A stretch of 64,000 nt of DNA from Novosphingobium sp. PhB165 (GCF_004341845.1 NZ_SLVB01000005.1:434001-498000), one strand, 5' to 3'; positions 1 through 9,187 are shown, counted from the stretch's first letter. The notes: generated by a model from the sequence alone, not told the origin. Program-made: numbers and translations.

Positions 1-66
1 CACGCTTTATGTGCCTAAAGCGCAATTCATTTGCGCCTTGGCCTTCGCGTTCCTAGGTGTGCGGAC

Positions 67-1077
67 ATGACTGCTCCCGTACCTCAGCGCTCCACTCTCG
101 ACCTCATCGGCAACACGCCGCTCGTTCTGCTCAAGGGCCCCAGCGAAGCTGCCGGCTGCGAGATATGGGGCAAGTGCGAATTCGCCAATCCCGGCGCCTC
201 GGTGAAGGACCGCGCGGCGCTGTGGATCGTGCGCGACGCCGAAGCGAAAGGGCTGCTCCAGCCCGGCGGCACGATTGTCGAGGGCACGGCGGGCAATACC
301 GGCATCGGCATTGCGCTTGTCGCCAATGCGCTCGGCTACAAGACGATCATCGTCATGCCCGAAACCCAGTCGCGCGAGAAGATGGACACCTTGCGTGCGC
401 TCGGGGCTGAACTGGTTCTCGTGCCGGCCGCGCCGTTCTCGAACCCCGGGCACTTCGTACATACCTCGCGTCGCCTCGCCGAAGAGACGCCGGGCGCGAT
501 CTGGGCCAACCAGTTCGACAATATCGCCAACCGCAAGGCCCATATCGAAAGCACTGCGCCCGAGATCTGGGAGCAGATGGACGGCCGCATCGACGGTTTT
601 ACCTGCGCAGCGGGCACCGGCGGCACCATCGCGGGCACCGGCCTTGGCCTCAAGGCCTTTGACGAGACCGTGACGATCGCACTTACCGATCCGCACGGCG
701 CCGCGCTGTTCAACTACTACGCGCACGGCGAGTTGAAGGCGGAAGGCAATTCGGTGGCCGAGGGTATCGGTCAGGGCCGAATCACCGCCAATCTCGAAGG
801 CGCGCCGATCGATACGCAGTACCGCATTTCCGACGAGGAAGGTCTCGAATGGGTGCGCCGTCTGCTCTCGGAAGAAGGGCTGTGCCTGGGGTTGTCCTCG
901 GGCATCAATGTGGCGGGCGCGATTGCGCTCGGGCGCGACCTCGTGGCCTCCGGAAAACGCGACGTGCGGGTGGCCACGATCCTGTGCGACACCGGCTTCC
1001 GCTACCTTTCCTCGCTCTATAATCGCGAATGGCTGGAGGCGAAGGGCTTGCCGGTCTTCCCTTGGCTGGCAAGCTGA
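67..1077 (+). CDS. cysK: Cysteine synthase A family protein (PLP-dependent)
   Basis: Predicted O-acetylserine sulfhydrylase, making cysteine from O-acetylserine and sulfide with pyridoxal phosphate in the cytoplasm. Of 336 residues, the early stretch NPGASVKDRAA carries the lysine expected to bind PLP, followed by the substrate loop EGTAGNTG and the phosphate-binding glycine loop GTGGTIAGTG, in the family order. The loop reads GTAGNT rather than the TSGNT of classical CysK, a variant shared with cystathionine beta-synthase-like relatives, so the exact substrate is less certain than the fold. The ATG at 67 was chosen because the protein then begins just ahead of the conserved STLDLIGNTPL; an ATG at 31 would add 12 residues without family support. 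It is followed 16 bases later by a small membrane protein gene on the same strand. Confidence 0.85.
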   Translation: MTAPVPQRSTLDLIGNTPLVLLKGPSEAAGCEIWGKCEFANPGASVKDRAALWIVRDAEAKGLLQPGGTIVEGTAGNTGIGIALVANALGYKTIIVMPETQSREKMDTLRALGAELVLVPAAPFSNPGHFVHTSRRLAEETPGAIWANQFDNIANRKAHIESTAPEIWEQMDGRIDGFTCAAGTGGTIAGTGLGLKAFDETVTIALTDPHGAALFNYYAHGELKAEGNSVAEGIGQGRITANLEGAPIDTQYRISDEEGLEWVRRLLSEEGLCLGLSSGINVAGAIALGRDLVASGKRDVRVATILCDTGFRYLSSLYNREWLEAKGLPVFPWLAS

Positions 1078-1093
1078 GGTAAACGGCCTGCCG

Positions 1094-1453
1094 ATGGCAG
1101 GAAACATTCCGCCCAGTCTGGTCGAACCGGTCGTGACCGTGCAGCACTTCGCGCCGCCGTCCGCGCGCGAACTGCGCGCGCAGGCCGTGCACCGCCTGCA
1201 AGTGGGCCTTTTCGGCCTTTGCGCGATGCTGCTGATCGTCGGTCTGGCCAACATCATCATGGACCGCGCGCGGCTCGTCGATGCCGAAGATCCGATCCGC
1301 GCGGTGGTCGCGGTCGATGCCAAGCCCAAGCGGCAGGTGGCCGATCCGCTGGCCGACATCGGCGTGGTGCCGGCCTCCGATCCCTCGCCGACGCCGAGCG
1401 CGACGGGCACCGGGGCGGACAATGCCGGGAACGCCCCGCTGGACGCGCAGTAA
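1094..1453 (+). CDS. Small single-pass membrane protein, unknown function
   Basis: A 119-residue protein of unrecognised family. It has a hydrophilic N-terminus of about 35 residues, one hydrophobic helix (about residues 36-57, rich in Leu, Gly and Ile) and a charged, then Pro/Ser/Thr/Gly-rich, tail. This resembles a small inner-membrane anchor with a disordered exported or cytoplasmic tail; orientation cannot be settled. It lies 16 bases after the cysteine synthase gene on the same strand and is probably co-transcribed. Codon use and GC match its neighbours. No catalytic motif is visible. Confidence 0.6.
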   Translation: MAGNIPPSLVEPVVTVQHFAPPSARELRAQAVHRLQVGLFGLCAMLLIVGLANIIMDRARLVDAEDPIRAVVAVDAKPKRQVADPLADIGVVPASDPSPTPSATGTGADNAGNAPLDAQ

Positions 1454-1705
1454 GCGCCAGATGTGCGCGCGGCCATGCGGCGCGTCGGCATCTGCACCAG
1501 CCTTTCAATCAAAGTGATATCCCTGCGGGTTGCTGAGCACCGGCAATTCGCTTCATCGGCGAATGACGCCCCGGCCTGAAAGCATTGGCCACGCCTCGGT
1601 AGATATTCGCGCACTCGAAACCTCAAGCCGGAGTTCCATCCCGAGAAGTCGCTCGTGAGCGGCTGATTCCGCTCGGCGAGAGCGCAGCAGGGCCGCTTGC
1701 CGATA

Positions 1706-1790
1706 TTGGGGATTTCCGGGGAAGGGATTGGGGCTTGGGGAAATAGCGGGATGGCGCCGGTCCGGGCCGCTTCGGGGAAATCCGGGGACG
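1706..1790 (+). promoter_or_regulatory. Candidate MraZ box array 1 (G-runs)
   Basis: Runs of three or four G begin at 1708, 1718, 1730, 1737, 1748, 1774 and 1784, several about 10 bases apart and most followed by A or AT (TTGGGGATT, CCGGGGAAG). MraZ of other bacteria binds direct repeats of TGGGN placed about one helical turn apart, so this could be an operator. It lies far upstream of mraZ, so the assignment is tentative. Confidence 0.3.
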
Positions 1791-1945
1791 CTATTCTCTC
1801 GAACCCGCAGAATTCTTCCACGGTCTACAGTGCGGCGAGCCCGATTCCGCATTAGCCGGAGCGGCCCCTGTTCGAGGAGTCCCGCCCTGCCGCGCCGTCC
1901 CGGTGCGCCGCAAGGCATTGGATGCTTCGCTTTCCAGTCTGAAAA

Positions 1946-1985
1946 GTGGGGATGGAACGGGGTGTTTCGGGGACAGTCCGGGATA
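1946..1985 (+). promoter_or_regulatory. Candidate MraZ box array 2 (G-runs, one helical turn apart)
   Basis: Four G-runs start at 1948, 1959, 1969 and 1980, spaced 11, 10 and 11 bases. The first reads GTGGGGATG, very close to the GTGGG-type MraZ box. The array is directly followed by an AT-rich stretch suited to a promoter. The family knowledge (MraZ binding TGGGN direct repeats near its own promoter) is established; the role here is inferred from spacing. Confidence 0.4.
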
Positions 1986-2095
1986 GGTATTTTACCGGAG
2001 TATCAATCACATAAAATCAATCACTTATGGTGTTAATTCTGGGTTAATTGCCGGGTTTTCGCGGATGTGCGCCAGCTCCAATTCGGAGAGAAATC

Positions 2096-2147
2096 GGGGA
2101 ATTGTTCCCATTGATCCCCAAATTTCCCTTTTATCCCCCGTCCTCCC
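2096..2147. promoter_or_regulatory. Candidate MraZ box array 3 (C-runs on this strand)
   Basis: C-runs start at 2107, 2116, 2126, 2135 and 2145, a 9-10 base period, giving TGGGA/TGGGGA-like boxes on the opposite strand. A facing GGGGA lies at 2096. This is the most regular of the three arrays and the closest to mraZ (about 185 bases upstream of its ATG). Confidence 0.4.
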
Positions 2148-2330
2148 GTTATACAAAGGCGGTCAATCGGAATGGCTGAGTCTTGCCGTGCTCCTGCAAG
2201 GGAGCCGGACCTTGCTGCATTGGCGGCGGCGGGGGCGGATCGGTCATGTCGAGGCGGACCCGGCCGTGCCGGGCGAACCGGCCGAAACACATCGACCGGA
2301 ACAGGGCAGGAAAGGGCGGGCGGCATCGTC

Positions 2331-2828
2331 ATGGCGGGGCGGCCATACATATACAACGGACAAGGCTTCTCGCTTCTGCGCGACAAGAACCGGTTCGTGC
2401 TGCCCAACGCATTCCGCCCCACCGTGCGCGAATCGAGCGGGAAAGACCTGCTCTGCCTGACCACGCATGACCGCTGGCCCTGCCTTGTCGGCTTCGGCCT
2501 CTCGCGCATCGACGAGTTCGAGGAAGAGCTCAAGGAACAGCAGGACATGGCCATCCGCGCCGGCAAGGAATTCGATGCCGACAAGCGGGCAAGCGACATT
2601 TACGCCTCTTACGAGGTTCCCTTCGACGGTTCGGGCCGCTTCGTCCTGCCGGAAGACCTCTCCGCGCTCGCGGGCGTGACCGACCAGCTCTACTTCCGTG
2701 GCAACGGGCGGTTCTTCACCGTCTGGTCGCCCGAGAGCCTCTACGAAATGGATGAAGGATGGAAGGCGGCACAGACCGCCTGCCGCAGCCTCGCCGCCAA
2801 GGATCTGGCCAAGGTGGGCCGCAAATGA
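2331..2828 (+). CDS. mraZ: Transcriptional regulator MraZ
   Basis: MraZ is a DNA-binding regulator of the dcw cluster that usually represses its own operon by binding TGGGN repeats. The 165 residues hold two AbrB-like half domains, each with the family signature: DKNRFVLP near residue 18 and DGSGRFVLPEDL near residue 103. A longer frame begins upstream at 2172, but its first 53 residues are compositionally odd; ATG 2331 places the start directly before the conserved YIYNGQGFSLL. It is the first gene of the division cluster and its stop overlaps the rsmH start (ATGA). Confidence 0.92.
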   Translation: MAGRPYIYNGQGFSLLRDKNRFVLPNAFRPTVRESSGKDLLCLTTHDRWPCLVGFGLSRIDEFEEELKEQQDMAIRAGKEFDADKRASDIYASYEVPFDGSGRFVLPEDLSALAGVTDQLYFRGNGRFFTVWSPESLYEMDEGWKAAQTACRSLAAKDLAKVGRK

Positions 2829-3847
2829 CCGCATCACGCACTATTCCCGTGGGAGTACCCCACGTGCCCGTCCTCCTGGAGGAGGTCGTCGCCGCCCTGA
2901 ACCCCCGGGGCGGCGACGTCATTGTCGACTGCACGCTGGGTGCGGGTGGCTATACGCGGCGCCTGCTCGATGCAGGCGCGACGGTCCATGCCTTCGACCG
3001 CGATCCCGACGCGATTGCCGCGATCGAGGAAAACCGTACCAAGTGGCCGGAGCTGGATGCCAGCCCGCCGCGTCTGGTGCTGCACGCGCGCCGCTTTTCA
3101 GAGATCGTCGCGGGCCTCGATGAAGTCGGCGTGGCAGAGGTGGACGGCGTCGTGATGGACATCGGCGTGTCCTCGATGCAGCTCGATCAGGCGGAGCGCG
3201 GCTTCTCGTTCGGTTCCGACGGCCCGCTCGACATGCGGATGAGCCAGGACGGCCGCTCGGCTGCCGACTTCGTCAACGAGGGTGACGAGGCGGAGATCGC
3301 CGACGTGCTGTTCCAGTATGGCGAGGAGCGCCAGTCGCGCCGCGTCGCCCGCGCCATCGTCGCGGCCCGGCCGCTGGAAACGACCGCGGAACTGGCCCGC
3401 GTCGTGCGCAAATCGCTCGGCTACAATCCGGCCTACAAGGGTGGCAAGGGCGCACCGCCGAAGGACCCGGCGATCCGCACTTTCCAGGCAATCCGCATCC
3501 ACGTGAACGGCGAACTGGACGAATTGGACGAAGGTCTTGCCGGCGCCGAAACCGTGCTGCGCGCGGGCGGACGGCTTGCCGTCGTCACGTTCCACAGCCT
3601 TGAGGACCGCAAGGTGAAGCGCTTCCTGCGCGACGCGGCGGGGCAGGGCGGAACCACCTCGCGCCACCTGCCGCAAGTCAGCGGCGGTGCGGAGCCCACG
3701 TTCGAGAAAGTCGCCAAGGCCGTGCGCCCGGGCGAAGCCGAACTCGAAGCCAACCCCCGCTCCCGTTCGGCCACGCTGCGCAGTGCCGTGCGGACCCAAG
3801 CCCCCACAACGACCAAGCACCGGCCCAAAGACAGGAGTGCAGCATGA
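2825..3847 (+). CDS. rsmH: 16S rRNA (cytosine1402-N4)-methyltransferase
   Basis: RsmH (MraW) methylates C1402 of 16S rRNA using S-adenosylmethionine. Of 340 residues, HVPVLLEEVV near the N-terminus and the SAM-binding DCTLGAGGYTRRLL are diagnostic, with the later FHSLEDRKVKRFLR also characteristic. The C-terminal tail is basic with RSRSATLRSA, as in homologues. The ATG at 2825 overlaps the mraZ stop by 4 bases, which fixes the start against an earlier in-frame ATG at 2759. The stop overlaps the ftsL ATG, so translation is coupled through this part of the operon. Confidence 0.95.
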   Translation: MTASRTIPVGVPHVPVLLEEVVAALNPRGGDVIVDCTLGAGGYTRRLLDAGATVHAFDRDPDAIAAIEENRTKWPELDASPPRLVLHARRFSEIVAGLDEVGVAEVDGVVMDIGVSSMQLDQAERGFSFGSDGPLDMRMSQDGRSAADFVNEGDEAEIADVLFQYGEERQSRRVARAIVAARPLETTAELARVVRKSLGYNPAYKGGKGAPPKDPAIRTFQAIRIHVNGELDELDEGLAGAETVLRAGGRLAVVTFHSLEDRKVKRFLRDAAGQGGTTSRHLPQVSGGAEPTFEKVAKAVRPGEAELEANPRSRSATLRSAVRTQAPTTTKHRPKDRSAA

Positions 3848-4413
3848 ACCTCACGCGCGACCGCGTCCATTCGATCGGGTGGATTTCCGTGCTGCTGGTC
3901 TGCGGCGCGGCAACCATTGCGCTCACTCTCCGTGTCAACGCCATGAAAAGCGAGGTCCATTCGACCGAGAACCACATCGTGCGCGTGCAGCAGTCGATCA
4001 ACTTCCTTGAGACCGAGTTCCAGACCCGCTCCAACCAGCAGGCGCTGAACCAGCTCAACGATCTGGAGTTCGGCTACAAGGCGCCTTCGGCCGGCCAGTA
4101 CATCGAGGGCGAGCGCCAGCTTGCCGCGCTGGGCAAGCCGATGGGTCCGGGCGCACCGCAGCCGATCCGCTATGCCAACGCCGAACAGGCAGCTCCGGCG
4201 GAGAGCGGCGCGAAGGAAGGCACTGGCCTGCTGGCGATGGTCTCGCCGGTCGATCCCGCGCATGCGGCGACGCCGTCGCAAGCCTCGGCGGCGCGCGCGG
4301 TGGGCGTCGGTTCGAAGAGCCGCGATCCCGAGCGCGAGGAAATGCTGCGTGACGCCGCCGGCCTCGGCAAGCGCCTGGCACGCATCGAAGTGGCGGAGGC
4401 TGCCCAGCAGTGA
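3844..4413 (+). CDS. ftsL: Cell division protein FtsL
   Basis: Small bitopic divisome protein, expected to complex with FtsB and FtsQ and help activate FtsWI. The 189 residues show a short N-terminal cytoplasmic part, one transmembrane helix (about residues 11-30) and a periplasmic coiled-coil-like segment rich in heptad hydrophobics (about 31-75). A long Ala/Pro-rich tail follows, beyond the usual 100-130 residue FtsL core. Identity rests on topology plus position between rsmH and ftsI, since FtsL sequences are poorly conserved. It overlaps both neighbours by 4 bases. Confidence 0.8.
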   Translation: MNLTRDRVHSIGWISVLLVCGAATIALTLRVNAMKSEVHSTENHIVRVQQSINFLETEFQTRSNQQALNQLNDLEFGYKAPSAGQYIEGERQLAALGKPMGPGAPQPIRYANAEQAAPAESGAKEGTGLLAMVSPVDPAHAATPSQASAARAVGVGSKSRDPEREEMLRDAAGLGKRLARIEVAEAAQQ

Positions 4414-6185
4414 ACGCTCCCGCCTTCCCCATGGGCGCGATCCCCACCACGGTATCCACCGGGCGGCGCAAGCTGGTGAACGTACGGCAGCGCTCGCTGC
4501 TCGTCGCCAAGCTGCGCACGCTGTGGATCCTGGGGGTTTTCGCGCTGGTGGGGGTTCTGGCGTTGACGCGTATCTGCTGGCTCGGCGTGACGGGCCCCGG
4601 CGGGCGTGACGGCGATCTTTCGAGCCTTCTGGTGCCCCAGCGCGGTGAGATCGTCGATCGCAACGGCGTGCCGCTGGCGCGCGAGTTCAGTACTTATTCG
4701 CTGTGGTTCAATCCCAAGGCGATGAGCGAAGGCTCGGCGCTGATCCACACGCCGGAGCAAGTGGCGGACGGCCTGATCCGCATTTTCCCCGATCTTGACC
4801 GCAAGGACCTGATCTCCAAGCTGTCGTCGGGCAAGCCCGGCTATCTGCGCAAGTCGATCCTTCCCGAGGACGCGAACAAGGTCCACGCGCTGGGCGAGCC
4901 CGCGCTGGAATATCCGCTAGAGGCGACGCGTTTCTATCCGCAGGGATCGATGGCCGCATCGGTGCTTGGCTATGTCGATAGCTATGGCAAGGGCCAGGTC
5001 GGCATGGAAGAGGCGTTCGACAAGCAGCTCACCAGCCCCGAAGGCCGTGCCCAACCGGCGCAGATCTCGATCGACTTCCGCGTGCAGAGCGCGCTGGAGG
5101 ACGAGCTGGCACGCGGCATGGGCCTCAGCAAGGCCAAGGGCGCGGCGGGCGTGGTGCTCGATGTCGATACCGGCGAAGTTCTGGCGCTGGCCTCACTGCC
5201 CTCGTTCGATCCCAACCACGTACAGCCTTCGGACATGATGATCACGCCGGAGCAGGCCGCGCAGGGCGATGTGCCGCACGGTTTCAACCGCGTGACCAAC
5301 CAGGTCTACGAACTGGGTTCGACCTTCAAGCCGATCACGATCGCCGCCGCGCTCGACGCCGGCACGATCACCAATCTCGGCCGCCGCTGGCCGGCCACGC
5401 CGCTCCACGTGGCGGGTTTCACCATTCACGACAGCCATAACTTCGGCGCCTCGCTGAACGTGCCGGAGACGCTGATCCACTCGTCCAACGTCGTCACCGC
5501 GCAGATCGCGGACGAATTGGGCGGGGTGAAGTTGAAGCAAACGATGGAATCGCTCGGCATGAACGAGCGTCCCCAGATCGAACTGCCGGCGCGCGGTTTC
5601 CCGCTCTGGCCACGTGGCGTATGGCCGCGCCTGCGGACGATGACGGTGGCTTACGGCCACGGCATCGCGGTGACGCCGCTCCATCTTGCCTCGGCCTATG
5701 CGGCGCTAGTCAATGGCGGCATCTGGCGTCCGGCGACGCTGAAGAAGCTGGATGCCTCGCAAGTGCCGCAAGGCCGCCGCGTGTTTACCGCCGCCACCAG
5801 CGCCCGCATCCGCCAGTTGCTGCGCATGATCGTGGCTTACGGCACCGGCCGCAAGGCGGACGCTCCCGGCTTCCGCGTCGGCGGCAAGACCGGCTCGGCC
5901 GAAAAGCCCGGCGCCGGCGGTTATCGCCACCACTCGCTGATCGCCACATTCGCCTCGGCCTTCCCGATGGACCGCCCGCGCTACGTGGTCATCGCCATGA
6001 TGGACGAGCCGCAGGGCACCGAAGCCACCTCGTTCCAGCGCACGGCGGCCTTCAACGCGGCGCCGGTGATTTCCCGCGTCATTCCGCGTATCGGGCCGCT
6101 GCTGGGCATCATGCCGGACGAAACCCGCGACATCGATATTTCCGACCTCAAGCCGCTGGTTCCGGCGGGGAGCGACAAAGAATGA
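4410..6185 (+). CDS. ftsI: Peptidoglycan D,D-transpeptidase FtsI (PBP3)
   Basis: Septal class B penicillin-binding protein that cross-links peptidoglycan during division, partner of FtsW. 591 residues: a short cytoplasmic part, one membrane anchor (about 37-58), the pedestal domain starting VPQRGEIVDRNG, then the transpeptidase domain. The three active-site motifs are intact: STFK at Ser304-Lys307, SSN at 358-360 and KTGS at 493-496. The start is a GTG overlapping the ftsL stop (GTGA); the stop overlaps the murE ATG. Confidence 0.95.
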   Translation: MNAPAFPMGAIPTTVSTGRRKLVNVRQRSLLVAKLRTLWILGVFALVGVLALTRICWLGVTGPGGRDGDLSSLLVPQRGEIVDRNGVPLAREFSTYSLWFNPKAMSEGSALIHTPEQVADGLIRIFPDLDRKDLISKLSSGKPGYLRKSILPEDANKVHALGEPALEYPLEATRFYPQGSMAASVLGYVDSYGKGQVGMEEAFDKQLTSPEGRAQPAQISIDFRVQSALEDELARGMGLSKAKGAAGVVLDVDTGEVLALASLPSFDPNHVQPSDMMITPEQAAQGDVPHGFNRVTNQVYELGSTFKPITIAAALDAGTITNLGRRWPATPLHVAGFTIHDSHNFGASLNVPETLIHSSNVVTAQIADELGGVKLKQTMESLGMNERPQIELPARGFPLWPRGVWPRLRTMTVAYGHGIAVTPLHLASAYAALVNGGIWRPATLKKLDASQVPQGRRVFTAATSARIRQLLRMIVAYGTGRKADAPGFRVGGKTGSAEKPGAGGYRHHSLIATFASAFPMDRPRYVVIAMMDEPQGTEATSFQRTAAFNAAPVISRVIPRIGPLLGIMPDETRDIDISDLKPLVPAGSDKE

Positions 6186-7657
6186 AGTTGAGTGCCCTCT
6201 GCGCTGTTGTGAATGATGGAGCCGGTATCGCGGCTCCCGCAGGCGCGGACGTGAATGTGACCGGATTTGCGATCGACCATCGCAAGGTGGCGCCCGGAAC
6301 CGTCTTCGGTGCCTTCAGAGGTGCGAAGTTCAATGGCGAGGACTACATCGCCGCCGCCATCGAGGCTGGTGCGGTTGCCATTGTTGCTCGCCCCGAGGCG
6401 AAGGTGGAAGGCGCGATCCATTTCGCCGATCCGGAACCGCGCCGCCTGTTCGCCGCGCTGGCCGCATCGTTCTTCCAGCCGGTGCCGGAAACGCTGGTGG
6501 CCGTCACCGGCACCAACGGCAAGACTTCGACGGTGGAGCTGACCCGCCAGCTCTGGCGCATGGCAGGACAGCGCGCGGCCTCGATCGGGACGCTGGGCGT
6601 CACCACCAGCGATGAGACGGTCTCGACCGGACTGACCACGCCTGACATCGTCACGTTCCTCGCCAATCTGACCGGTCTGGCGCGTGAGGGCGTAACGCAC
6701 GTCGCTTACGAAGCGTCGAGCCACGGTCTTTCGCAGTTCCGCATCGAAGGGCCGCACGTGGCGGCGGGTGCTTTCACCAACCTGTCGCGCGATCACCTCG
6801 ATTACCACGCCGATATGGACGACTATTTCGCGGCGAAGATGCGCCTGTTCGACGAAGTCGTCGTCGAAGGCGGCACAGCCGTGATCTGGGCCGATGACGA
6901 GTGGTCGGACAAGGCCATTGCCCACGCCGAAAAGCGCGGGATCAAGTGTTTCACCGTGGGTGCCAAGGGCACCAGCATCCGCCTCTCGGGTCGCACGCCG
7001 GGCGGACTCGGCCAGAAGCTGGAGCTCGAGCATGACGGGAAATCCCGCGTGCTCGAGCTGCCGCTTATCGGGGCCTATCAGGCGGCGAACGCCCTTGTCG
7101 CAGCGGGGTTGGTGCTGGCGACCGGCGGCGATCCGCATACGACTTTCGATGCGATGAAGCGCCTCGTCACTGTGCGCGGGCGGCTTGAGCGGGCGGCGAT
7201 CTCTTCGGTTGGCGCGCCGGTCTATGTCGACTATGCGCATACGCCCGATGCGCTGGAGGCGGCAATTGCCGCGCTTCGGCCGCATGTGAACGGTCGTTTG
7301 ATCGTGGTCTTCGGCGCCGGCGGCGACCGTGATCAGGGCAAGCGCCCCGAAATGGGCAAAGTGGCGGCAGAGGGGGCAGACCTCGCCATCGTCACCGACG
7401 ACAACCCGCGCGGCGAAGACCCTGCCGCGATCCGCGCCATGGTGCTTGCCGGCATGGACGGAAAGGGACGCGAAATCGGCGACCGGCGCGAGGCGATCCG
7501 CGCGGCCGTTGCCGAAGCCCGGCAGGGGGACATCGTTCTCGTTGCCGGCAAGGGGCACGAACAGGGGCAGATCATCGGCAGCGGCGACAGTGTTCGCGTG
7601 CTGCCATTCGACGACGTCACCGTAGCCAGGGAAATGGCCGGTACGGTTGGAAGGTAG
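6182..7657 (+). CDS. murE: UDP-MurNAc-L-Ala-D-Glu:meso-diaminopimelate ligase
   Basis: MurE adds meso-diaminopimelate to the cell-wall precursor in the cytoplasm using ATP. The 491 residues contain the N-terminal substrate domain, the P-loop TGTNGKTSTVEL and the C-terminal ligase domain with DDNPRGEDP. The DNPR motif is the known marker for the DAP-adding (Gram-negative type) enzyme, as opposed to lysine-adding MurE. The start ATG overlaps the ftsI stop by 4 bases. The murF ATG lies 7 bases after its stop. Confidence 0.95.
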   Translation: MKLSALCAVVNDGAGIAAPAGADVNVTGFAIDHRKVAPGTVFGAFRGAKFNGEDYIAAAIEAGAVAIVARPEAKVEGAIHFADPEPRRLFAALAASFFQPVPETLVAVTGTNGKTSTVELTRQLWRMAGQRAASIGTLGVTTSDETVSTGLTTPDIVTFLANLTGLAREGVTHVAYEASSHGLSQFRIEGPHVAAGAFTNLSRDHLDYHADMDDYFAAKMRLFDEVVVEGGTAVIWADDEWSDKAIAHAEKRGIKCFTVGAKGTSIRLSGRTPGGLGQKLELEHDGKSRVLELPLIGAYQAANALVAAGLVLATGGDPHTTFDAMKRLVTVRGRLERAAISSVGAPVYVDYAHTPDALEAAIAALRPHVNGRLIVVFGAGGDRDQGKRPEMGKVAAEGADLAIVTDDNPRGEDPAAIRAMVLAGMDGKGREIGDRREAIRAAVAEARQGDIVLVAGKGHEQGQIIGSGDSVRVLPFDDVTVAREMAGTVGR

Positions 7658-7664
7658 GAATGCC

Positions 7665-9170
7665 ATGAACGCGCACGCCCGGATTCTCGAATGGCCCGCC
7701 GAGGGCGCCGAGGACTTGACCCAAGCACTGTGGGATTCGGCCACACTCGCGCGGGTGATGAAGGGCGAGGCGAGTGGGGACTTCACCGTCTCCGGCGTCG
7801 AGATCGACAGCCGCGACGTCCAACCCGGCGACTTGTTCTTTGCCCTGAAGGGCGAGACGATGGACGGCCACCGCTTCGTCGAAGGCGCTTTCGCCAAGGG
7901 CGCGGGCGCCGTGGTCGTGGACCGCCCGGTCGATGGTCCGCATATCCTTGTCGAGGACACGACCGAGGCGCTCGAACGGCTCGGCGCGGCATCGCGGGCC
8001 CGTGCGCGCGGGCCGGTGATCGGCGTGACCGGCTCGGTCGGCAAGACCGGCGTCAAGGAAGCGATCTTCGACGCGCTGGATCGTGCGAGCCGGGGGGACG
8101 CGCACCGTTCGGTCAAGAGCTATAACAACCATGTCGGCGTGCCGCTCAGCCTTGCACGCATGCCGGCGCGCGCGCGGTTCGGCATTTTCGAGATGGGCAT
8201 GAACCACGCGGGCGAGATCGCCGCGCTGACCCGCCAGGTGCGCCCGAACGTCGCCGTCATCACCACCATCGCGCCCGCCCATATCGAGATGCTGGGCTCG
8301 ATGGAGGCCATTGCCGATGCCAAGGCGGAGATCTTCGAAGGCCTCGAACCGGGCGGCGTTGCCGTGATTCCGGCGGACAGCCCCTATTTCCATCGCCTCA
8401 AGGAAGCGGCCGAAGCTCTGGGCGTCCAGATCGTCTCGTTCGGCAAGGCGGCCGATGCGGGCGTTCGCTTGCTGGACACCGTGCCGGCCATCGGCGGCGG
8501 CTCGCTGGTGACGGTGGACATGCGCGACCGGCGCGTCTGCTACACGGTGGCGACGCCGGGCGAACACCATGTGATCAACTCTCTCGCGGTCATGGCCGCG
8601 GTGCGCGCGGTCAAGGGTGACCTCGGCGCCGCCGGCGTGGCGCTCGCCGAAATGGGCGGGTTGCCGGGGCGCGGCGCGCGGCTCCAGATCGACGTTCCGG
8701 GTGGGGAGCCCGACGCCGAGGGCCGCCGCCGCGCTTTGCTTATCGACGAAAGCTACAATGCCAACCCCGCCTCCATGCGGGCAACGCTGGAGCAGCTTGG
8801 CCGCACGCCCGCCACGCGCCGAATCGCGGTCCTGGGTTCGATGAAGGAACTGGGCGCGCATGGCCCGGCCTTCCACGCCGAACTGGCCGAACCGCTTGCC
8901 GCTGCCGGGATCGACTACGCCGTGCTGGTCGGCGACGAGATGGGTGCGCTTGCCGAGGTTCTTGGCGCGGACGAATCTGCGGAATCGGGGAAAACGGGCC
9001 GCGTTCCGCTTGGCAAGCGCGTGCCCTTCGCGCATTGCCTGAGCGTGCGGGAAGCCGTCGATGCGCTGCGGGCGTTCGGGCTGGAGCAGGGCGATGTGAT
9101 CCTGGTCAAAGGCTCGAACTCGGTTGGGCTGGCTTCTCTGGTGACGGACCTCGGTAAACAGGAAGGGTAG
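7665..9170 (+). CDS. murF: UDP-MurNAc-tripeptide D-Ala-D-Ala ligase
   Basis: MurF attaches the D-Ala-D-Ala dipeptide to complete the UDP-MurNAc-pentapeptide. 501 residues with the Mur ligase P-loop GVTGSVGKTGVKEAI, the central EMGMNHAGEI and the C-terminal ILVKGSNSVG typical of MurF. ATG 7665 is preceded by AAGGTAGGA, which supports it over an upstream in-frame TTG at 7647 inside murE. It lies 7 bases after murE and 17 bases before mraY. Confidence 0.95.
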   Translation: MNAHARILEWPAEGAEDLTQALWDSATLARVMKGEASGDFTVSGVEIDSRDVQPGDLFFALKGETMDGHRFVEGAFAKGAGAVVVDRPVDGPHILVEDTTEALERLGAASRARARGPVIGVTGSVGKTGVKEAIFDALDRASRGDAHRSVKSYNNHVGVPLSLARMPARARFGIFEMGMNHAGEIAALTRQVRPNVAVITTIAPAHIEMLGSMEAIADAKAEIFEGLEPGGVAVIPADSPYFHRLKEAAEALGVQIVSFGKAADAGVRLLDTVPAIGGGSLVTVDMRDRRVCYTVATPGEHHVINSLAVMAAVRAVKGDLGAAGVALAEMGGLPGRGARLQIDVPGGEPDAEGRRRALLIDESYNANPASMRATLEQLGRTPATRRIAVLGSMKELGAHGPAFHAELAEPLAAAGIDYAVLVGDEMGALAEVLGADESAESGKTGRVPLGKRVPFAHCLSVREAVDALRAFGLEQGDVILVKGSNSVGLASLVTDLGKQEG

Positions 9171-9187
9171 GGGGGTTCCCCCAGAAG

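Larger units (their letters stand above)
1454..2330. other. Long non-coding leader upstream of mraZ
   Basis: 877 bases with no convincing gene: the open frames here lack family features and run across G- or C-tracts. The visible structure is a series of regularly spaced G-runs and, nearer mraZ, C-runs (listed separately), an AT-richer stretch around 1985-2045 (the most likely promoter neighbourhood), and GTTATACAAAG at about 2148-2158 that could supply a -10 element. RNase P RNA was looked for because it can lie near mraZ in some alphaproteobacteria, but its conserved core was not seen. Confidence 0.5.

Noticed and set aside
1728..2036. Possible small gene upstream of mraZ
   Set aside because: Arg/Pro/Gly-rich translation through the G-run arrays and no ribosome-binding site; regulatory DNA explains it better.
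2172..2330. N-terminal extension of MraZ from an earlier ATG
   Set aside because: The 53 extra residues have no counterpart in MraZ, whose conserved start matches ATG 2331.
1454..2330. RNase P RNA gene near mraZ
   Set aside because: The conserved core (GAGGAAAGTCC and ACAGAA-type segments) was looked for on the plus strand and not seen.
5981..8116. 711-codon open frame on the minus strand across ftsI, murE and murF
   Set aside because: Antisense to three motif-verified genes in an ordered operon; no family features.
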